NCBI GenBank assembly: GCA_020026285.1
Contig: JAHHQS010000147.1
Span: 1 to 9,437 of the forward strand
DNA from: Parabacteroides sp.
Lineage (GTDB): Bacteria; Bacteroidota; Bacteroidia; Bacteroidales; Tannerellaceae
Direction: 5' to 3'
Length of the DNA: 9,437 bases
The notes under the pieces were generated by a model. That model was not told the origin of the DNA. It ran no database searches and saw only the letters and a program-made list of their open reading frames with translations. Of this stretch, positions 6,725 to 9,437 are shown one piece after another (positions within the stretch are counted from its first letter, which is position 1; the number at the start of each line of letters is the position of its first letter). Made by a program: the position numbers and the translations under genes.

Positions 6725-8245
6725 TTACCAGATCTTTTTTACCAATAGAAGCATCGGTTTACTAAACAGGTCTCTTTCAGATTGATTCATCGAAAAGCAA
6801 TAGTAAAACGGGATATATATAATGGTCAATATAATCCCCGCAACCAATAAAGAGCCAATAGAATTCACTGTAACGAATTGTAATATTATCCCCCCAACAA
6901 TCACAATTAAAAAAGGTATGATAGACATTTTTATTATTTCCTTCCAAAACAGGAGGATATCCAGATGAATTTTACCATTGTAATAGATATTCAAAATAAT
7001 TCCATGTCCTATAATAACAGCTAAAGAAGTCGCTATTGCACAACCAATAGTACCAAACTGTTGTGCAAAAGGTATAGCTAAACCAAGACTTGCAATAGAT
7101 ACAATTAATATAAGAAGAGAACGAAACTTTAATTGATTACGAGCCATCAGAATTGTAATTCCTAAGTTCTGAATTAAAGGTACTAAAGTAGGTATAAAAA
7201 GTAATAATGCAATAATATAAGCCTGATCATAATCAGTACCTGCCCAAAGATTAACAAAAGGACGTCCTAATAAAATGAATCCTGTGAGAATAAAGGACAT
7301 TATGATATATTGTATTCGCCCTGTCCGAATAAACAGATTCGAAACCTCTTGTTCTGATGCCCCTTGACTAATCATTGTCACAATTTTAGGAAGAAAAACT
7401 CCAGTTATGGCTGTTGAAAACATATAAAATATATCTTTTAACTGAATGGCTACTGAGTATATTGCAACAGCCTCAGTTCCACGATAAACCCCTAAAATAA
7501 ACTGTCCCGTATTCCAATAAATTCGATCCATTATTGCATTCAAAAATATCCAGAACGAATAAATAGATACCTCTCTCAAGAATTTCCATTTGAAACGGGC
7601 AAAGCGTATTTTAATGTATAACCGATGTTTACAATACCACCAATTAATACATAATGTAATCACATTAAATAGGGTTGTTACGATAACCATTGCTATTGCT
7701 TTATATCCTATAGTCAAAAGAGCCACCATTATGATCGGATTGAGTACGCTACGAACAATACTTACTATACGTTGAAAGACAAAACGTTCATAAGCAGTCA
7801 TTATAGAGCCCCAGATACTCATTGGAAATGTGAAAGCTAAATTAAATGTCATTAGCCCCAACATTATACGCATTTTTCTTACTTCTTCAAGTGACATCTT
7901 TGCAGAAAAAATATTTTCTACATTGTCGAACAAAAACAAACCAGCTATCAATGCAATTATACCAATTCCTATATAAAGCAAAAAAAACATACCAAACATT
8001 TGTTCTAATTCATCGTTTTTACCCTCGGCTTGAAATTTTGCAGTATAACGTACAATTGCGTTTCCAAAACCTAAATCCAATACTGTTAGATAAGCTATTA
8101 AAGAAGCTGCTAAAGAATATAAGCCAAACTCAGATTGCCCTAACATATGTAACATATAGGGTGTATAGAGTAGACCTATCACCATATTTAGGGCAATAGA
8201 AACATAGGAGAGGAAAGCACCGGTTTTCAATTGATTAACTGACAT
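6725..8245 (-). CDS. wzx: Wzx-type polysaccharide repeat-unit flippase (MOP superfamily)
   Basis: A 506-residue, almost wholly hydrophobic membrane protein with about 12-14 membrane spans, matching the polysaccharide transporter (PST/RfbX) branch of the MOP superfamily in size and shape. It would flip undecaprenyl-diphosphate-linked repeat units from the cytoplasmic to the periplasmic face. The N-terminus (LSYVSIALNMVIGLLYTPYM, 12-31) is a typical first helix, followed by LGQSEFGLYSL (35-45) and LDLGFGNAIVRYTAKF (56-71), a loop often seen in this family. A second-half repeat begins about residue 225, with GVFLPKI (282-288) and NLGITILMARNQLKFRS (360-376) marking conserved loops. It ends in a basic KK segment on what is probably the cytoplasmic side. 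It is the first biosynthetic gene after upxY-upxZ, with a 32-base gap, a common order in Bacteroides CPS loci. The transported glycan cannot be deduced. Teichoic-acid or other MOP exporters are alternatives but do not suit this setting. Confidence 0.92.
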   Translation of the reverse strand: MSVNQLKTGAFLSYVSIALNMVIGLLYTPYMLHMLGQSEFGLYSLAASLIAYLTVLDLGFGNAIVRYTAKFQAEGKNDELEQMFGMFFLLYIGIGIIALIAGLFLFDNVENIFSAKMSLEEVRKMRIMLGLMTFNLAFTFPMSIWGSIMTAYERFVFQRIVSIVRSVLNPIIMVALLTIGYKAIAMVIVTTLFNVITLCINWWYCKHRLYIKIRFARFKWKFLREVSIYSFWIFLNAIMDRIYWNTGQFILGVYRGTEAVAIYSVAIQLKDIFYMFSTAITGVFLPKIVTMISQGASEQEVSNLFIRTGRIQYIIMSFILTGFILLGRPFVNLWAGTDYDQAYIIALLLFIPTLVPLIQNLGITILMARNQLKFRSLLILIVSIASLGLAIPFAQQFGTIGCAIATSLAVIIGHGIILNIYYNGKIHLDILLFWKEIIKMSIIPFLIVIVGGIILQFVTVNSIGSLLVAGIILTIIYIPFYYCFSMNQSERDLFSKPMLLLVKKIW

Positions 8246-8277
8246 AAAAAAATCAGATTCACTTAATTAATGCATCT

Positions 8278-8763
8278 TTATTCGTTTACTTCAGTATAAG
8301 GATATGGATTCTCTTCCAAATTTTTCAAATTATTGATTGCCTCTTTTTTATCTTCAGAAAGTTCTTTATCTTTCCAACTTTCTATGATAGTATGCGCCTC
8401 TTTCGCCAACTCCTCTTCAAACACCTCACCATAACAATAAGTCAACAACTGGCATTTCAATAAAGTAGCAGGAAGTTGGTCAAGCACGTCCCAACAACGA
8501 TTGAGAACAACTTGCTTTTTCTCCTCCTTGTCACCCTGATTATAGATGGTTGCATTGTAACCCATCAATAATGCCAGACAGATGTTTGCCTCCTCTTCAG
8601 GAGTAGCACCGCGCTGAGGATACAACGCATCGGATTGTTCTAAAACTTCTTTGTTCAACTGACGGAAATGATCGGTATAAATAGGAGCACCATCCACACC
8701 TAAATAGAGTAACTCGTGCGCGAGACTCTGTAATTGTTCAATTTGAGAAGTGAGTGTATTCAT
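8278..8763 (-). CDS. upxZ: UpxZ-family trans-locus inhibitor of capsule antitermination
   Basis: A 161-residue acidic, helical, soluble protein without signal peptide or membrane segments, placed directly after upxY as in Bacteroides CPS operons. Recognisable family-like stretches are LQSLAHELLYLGVDGAPIYT (11-30), LYPQRGATPEEEANICLALL (47-66) and MGYNATIYN (67-75). Known role of the family in B. fragilis: UpxZ of an expressed locus blocks the UpxY antiterminators of other loci and so enforces a hierarchy in which one capsule dominates. Length fits the family. The start is fixed: its ATG follows the upxY stop after a single codon (TAA GTT ATG) in the same frame, so no upstream start exists and coupled translation is likely. 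The C-terminus (about 125-161) is rich in Lys and Glu. As with upxY, its DNA is less AT-rich than the cargo genes downstream. Confidence 0.93.
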   Translation of the reverse strand: MNTLTSQIEQLQSLAHELLYLGVDGAPIYTDHFRQLNKEVLEQSDALYPQRGATPEEEANICLALLMGYNATIYNQGDKEEKKQVVLNRCWDVLDQLPATLLKCQLLTYCYGEVFEEELAKEAHTIIESWKDKELSEDKKEAINNLKNLEENPYPYTEVNE

Positions 8764-8766
8764 AAC

Positions 8767-9291
8767 TTAAATGACACGTAAATAACTTTTAGGAACTTTG
8801 ACGCTGGCGCTCAATACACCGGCAATACGAATAACAACATAAGTTTTGTTGGCCTCGCTGGCAAGTTCGCCCTCGACACCACAGAAATCACCTTTAACTA
8901 CCTGAACCCTGCTACCAACAGATAAATGGTCATTATCGAAACTGACGCCATTCGGATCTAAATCCATGACAAATATGAAGTCCTGCATCTGTTTATCAGG
9001 AACTATCAGCATAGCCCTGGTAAGCAAGTCTTTCATATAAAAAAGCTGGATATTGTATTTATTAGAAATATCACAAGCATCTTGCTTGGTAGCTTGGATG
9101 AAGATAAGATTCTTAATAACAGGGACTTCCACCCGTTTTCGACGATATTTCAACTGCCGGATGACAAACTGAGTGGGAAGATAGTAATTGAGATCAAGTT
9201 CAGTCTTCAATTTTTCAAGAGAGTCACGAATAGCAAACTCTTGTTTATCTCGGGTACGGGCGGCAAACCAATACTTCTGTTGTTCAGACAT
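8767..9291 (-). CDS. upxY: UpxY-family NusG-like transcription antiterminator
   Basis: A 174-residue NusG/RfaH-type protein, first gene of the operon. The NGN domain (about 6-108) opens with YWFAARTRDKQEFAIRDSL (7-25), the W/Y-x-A-R-x-R-x-K-x-E pattern used by UpxY proteins to bind RNA polymerase, and includes YYLPTQFVIRQLKYRRKRVEVP (36-57) and NLIFIQAT (61-68). A KOW motif follows, VGSRVQVVKGDFCGVEGEL (125-143), then a short beta-rich end. Known family role: UpxY acts on the 5' leader of its own capsule operon and prevents premature termination so that the long operon is transcribed. The start is secure because an in-frame TAA immediately precedes the ATG (9294-9292). The leader upstream contains stems that could be the RNA target. 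Sampled DNA is 42-50% GC, higher than the biosynthetic genes. Both domains are intact. Confidence 0.96.
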   Translation of the reverse strand: MSEQQKYWFAARTRDKQEFAIRDSLEKLKTELDLNYYLPTQFVIRQLKYRRKRVEVPVIKNLIFIQATKQDACDISNKYNIQLFYMKDLLTRAMLIVPDKQMQDFIFVMDLDPNGVSFDNDHLSVGSRVQVVKGDFCGVEGELASEANKTYVVIRIAGVLSASVKVPKSYLRVI

Positions 9292-9321
9292 TTACGATTT
9301 ATACTTGGGGAAATTTTCCTT

Positions 9322-9391
9322 TGTTTCGGGTGCGCTTCGCGGTTTGAACGAGACATCTTTTCTCTTTCAAACCGTCAAATTTTACGAAACA
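9322..9391 (-). promoter_or_regulatory. Outer 7-bp stem enclosing the leader hairpin
   Basis: TGTTTCG (9391-9385 in the RNA sense) is complementary to CGAAACA (9328-9322), and these arms enclose the strong hairpin at 9341-9373 with 11-12 unpaired bases on each side. The same left arm can instead pair with GAAACA at 9424-9419. Such alternative pairing is what an attenuator would need. Seven base pairs over this distance can occur by chance, so confidence is modest. Confidence 0.4.
9341..9373 (-). promoter_or_regulatory. Leader RNA hairpin upstream of upxY
   Basis: In the RNA sense, GGTTTGAA (9373-9366) is perfectly complementary to TTCAAACC (9348-9341), an 8-bp stem. Inside it, after one A/G mismatch, GAGA pairs with TCTC for four more pairs, leaving the 7-base loop AAAGATG. 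No U-tract follows, so it is not a standard intrinsic terminator. It could be a pause or recognition hairpin for UpxY. The pairing is seen directly; the function is inference. Confidence 0.7.
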
Positions 9392-9407
9392 TTTTTAGAA
9401 GTTGAGA

Positions 9408-9437
9408 ACGAACGAATGTGTTTCAAAAAACGTTCGT
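9408..9437. repeat. Short inverted repeat around the putative inversion site
   Basis: ACGAACG (9408-9414) and CGTTCGT (9431-9437) are exact reverse complements, separated by 16 bases that include a run of six A. The repeat may extend past the window edge, since position 9407 is A and would need T at 9438. It could be the dyad of a recombinase binding site or part of a larger inverted repeat. The symmetry is plain; the role is inferred from the overlapping Mpi-like core. Confidence 0.5.
9428..9437. promoter_or_regulatory. Mpi-like DNA inversion site core (AAACGTTCGT)
   Basis: The last ten bases, AAACGTTCGT, match every position of ARACGTWCGT, which I recall as the shared core of the inverted repeats flanking invertible CPS promoters in B. 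fragilis, acted on by the serine recombinase Mpi. The site lies about 137 bases upstream of upxY, where the promoter-distal end of such a leader is expected. The partner repeat and the promoter would be to the right and cannot be seen. The match is exact, but a ten-base degenerate motif alone is not proof. Confidence 0.65.

Larger units (their letters stand above)
9292..9437 (-). promoter_or_regulatory. Untranslated leader of the capsule operon
   Basis: This 146-base stretch upstream of upxY holds no convincing gene. It contains an Mpi-like inversion-site core at its distal end, a strong hairpin and longer-range complementary arms, each listed separately. I see no Bacteroides promoter (TTTG then TAnnTTTG at proper spacing) inside it; the closest string, TAAAATTTG at about 9375-9383, has one base too many. 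The promoter is therefore probably beyond the right edge, inside an invertible segment, and the RNA would run through the whole stretch. In B. fragilis such leaders are where UpxY-dependent antitermination takes place. No Shine-Dalgarno sequence precedes upxY, as is usual in Bacteroides. Confidence 0.75.

Noticed and set aside
7590..8199. Plus-strand open frames at 7590-7775 and 7846-8199
   Set aside because: Both lie antisense inside the flippase gene; their composition is the reverse complement of hydrophobic codons.
9375..9383. TAAAATTTG as a possible -7 promoter element upstream of upxY
   Set aside because: There is one extra base relative to TAnnTTTG and no properly spaced TTTG element, so I do not call a promoter.
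9375..9392. Five-codon leader peptide (M-F-R-K-I-stop)
   Set aside because: Too short and without regulatory codons; an ATG followed by a near stop is expected by chance in AT-rich DNA.
9082..9405. Plus-strand open frame of 107 codons over the upxY start and leader
   Set aside because: It is antisense to a well-supported upxY, has no recognisable domain, and covers the leader hairpin by chance.
1..9437. tRNA or rRNA genes, CRISPR arrays, insertion sequences, attachment sites
   Set aside because: No cloverleaf-like sequence, regularly spaced repeats, transposase frames or long terminal repeats were seen on either strand.

Overview
The window looks like the promoter-proximal part of a capsular polysaccharide (CPS) locus from Bacteroides or a close relative. 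Three things point there. The first two genes are a upxY-type NusG-like antiterminator and a upxZ-type trans-locus inhibitor. A decamer at the extreme right edge matches, as I recall it, the ARACGTWCGT core of the Mpi-invertible CPS promoters of B. fragilis. The genes also lack Shine-Dalgarno sequences and are AT-rich. All genes read leftward on the minus strand, so transcription order runs from high to low coordinates.

Layout in transcription order: 9437-9292 is an untranslated leader with the putative inversion-site half at its start and nested RNA stems. Then come upxY (9291-8767) and upxZ (8763-8278), a Wzx-type flippase (8245-6725), an extended SDR/NAD-dependent epimerase-like enzyme (6659-5592), a MenD-like thiamine-diphosphate enzyme (5561-3819), a polysaccharide pyruvyl transferase (3777-2644), a WecB-type UDP-GlcNAc 2-epimerase (2637-1480) and a GT-B glycosyltransferase (1458-361). 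Last is the start of a polytopic membrane protein that runs off the left edge (371-1), most likely the Wzy polymerase. Gaps between genes are 3 to 65 bases with no convincing internal promoter or terminator, so this reads as one operon. It continues beyond position 1: no initiating sugar-phosphate transferase and only one glycosyltransferase are present.

How it works together (family knowledge plus inference): an invertible promoter to the right of the window would switch the locus on or off. UpxY would let polymerase read through the leader, and UpxZ would silence other CPS loci. WecB supplies UDP-ManNAc. The pyruvyl transferase adds a pyruvate ketal. The SDR and MenD-like enzymes probably make or modify an unusual sugar or substituent. 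The glycosyltransferase, Wzx and Wzy assemble, flip and polymerise the repeat unit.

The most unusual element is the SDR plus MenD-like pair. The MenD-like protein keeps the ThDP machinery but seems to lack the MenD arginines that bind isochorismate and 2-oxoglutarate, so it is probably not a menaquinone enzyme. Both proteins end in short basic, hydrophobic tails. The leader is the other point of interest: its stems include a segment that can pair with two alternative partners. Base composition is mosaic: sampled 60-base lines are about 42-50% GC in upxY, 38% in wecB and only 20-28% near the left edge. That fits a conserved regulatory head joined to exchangeable biosynthetic cargo.
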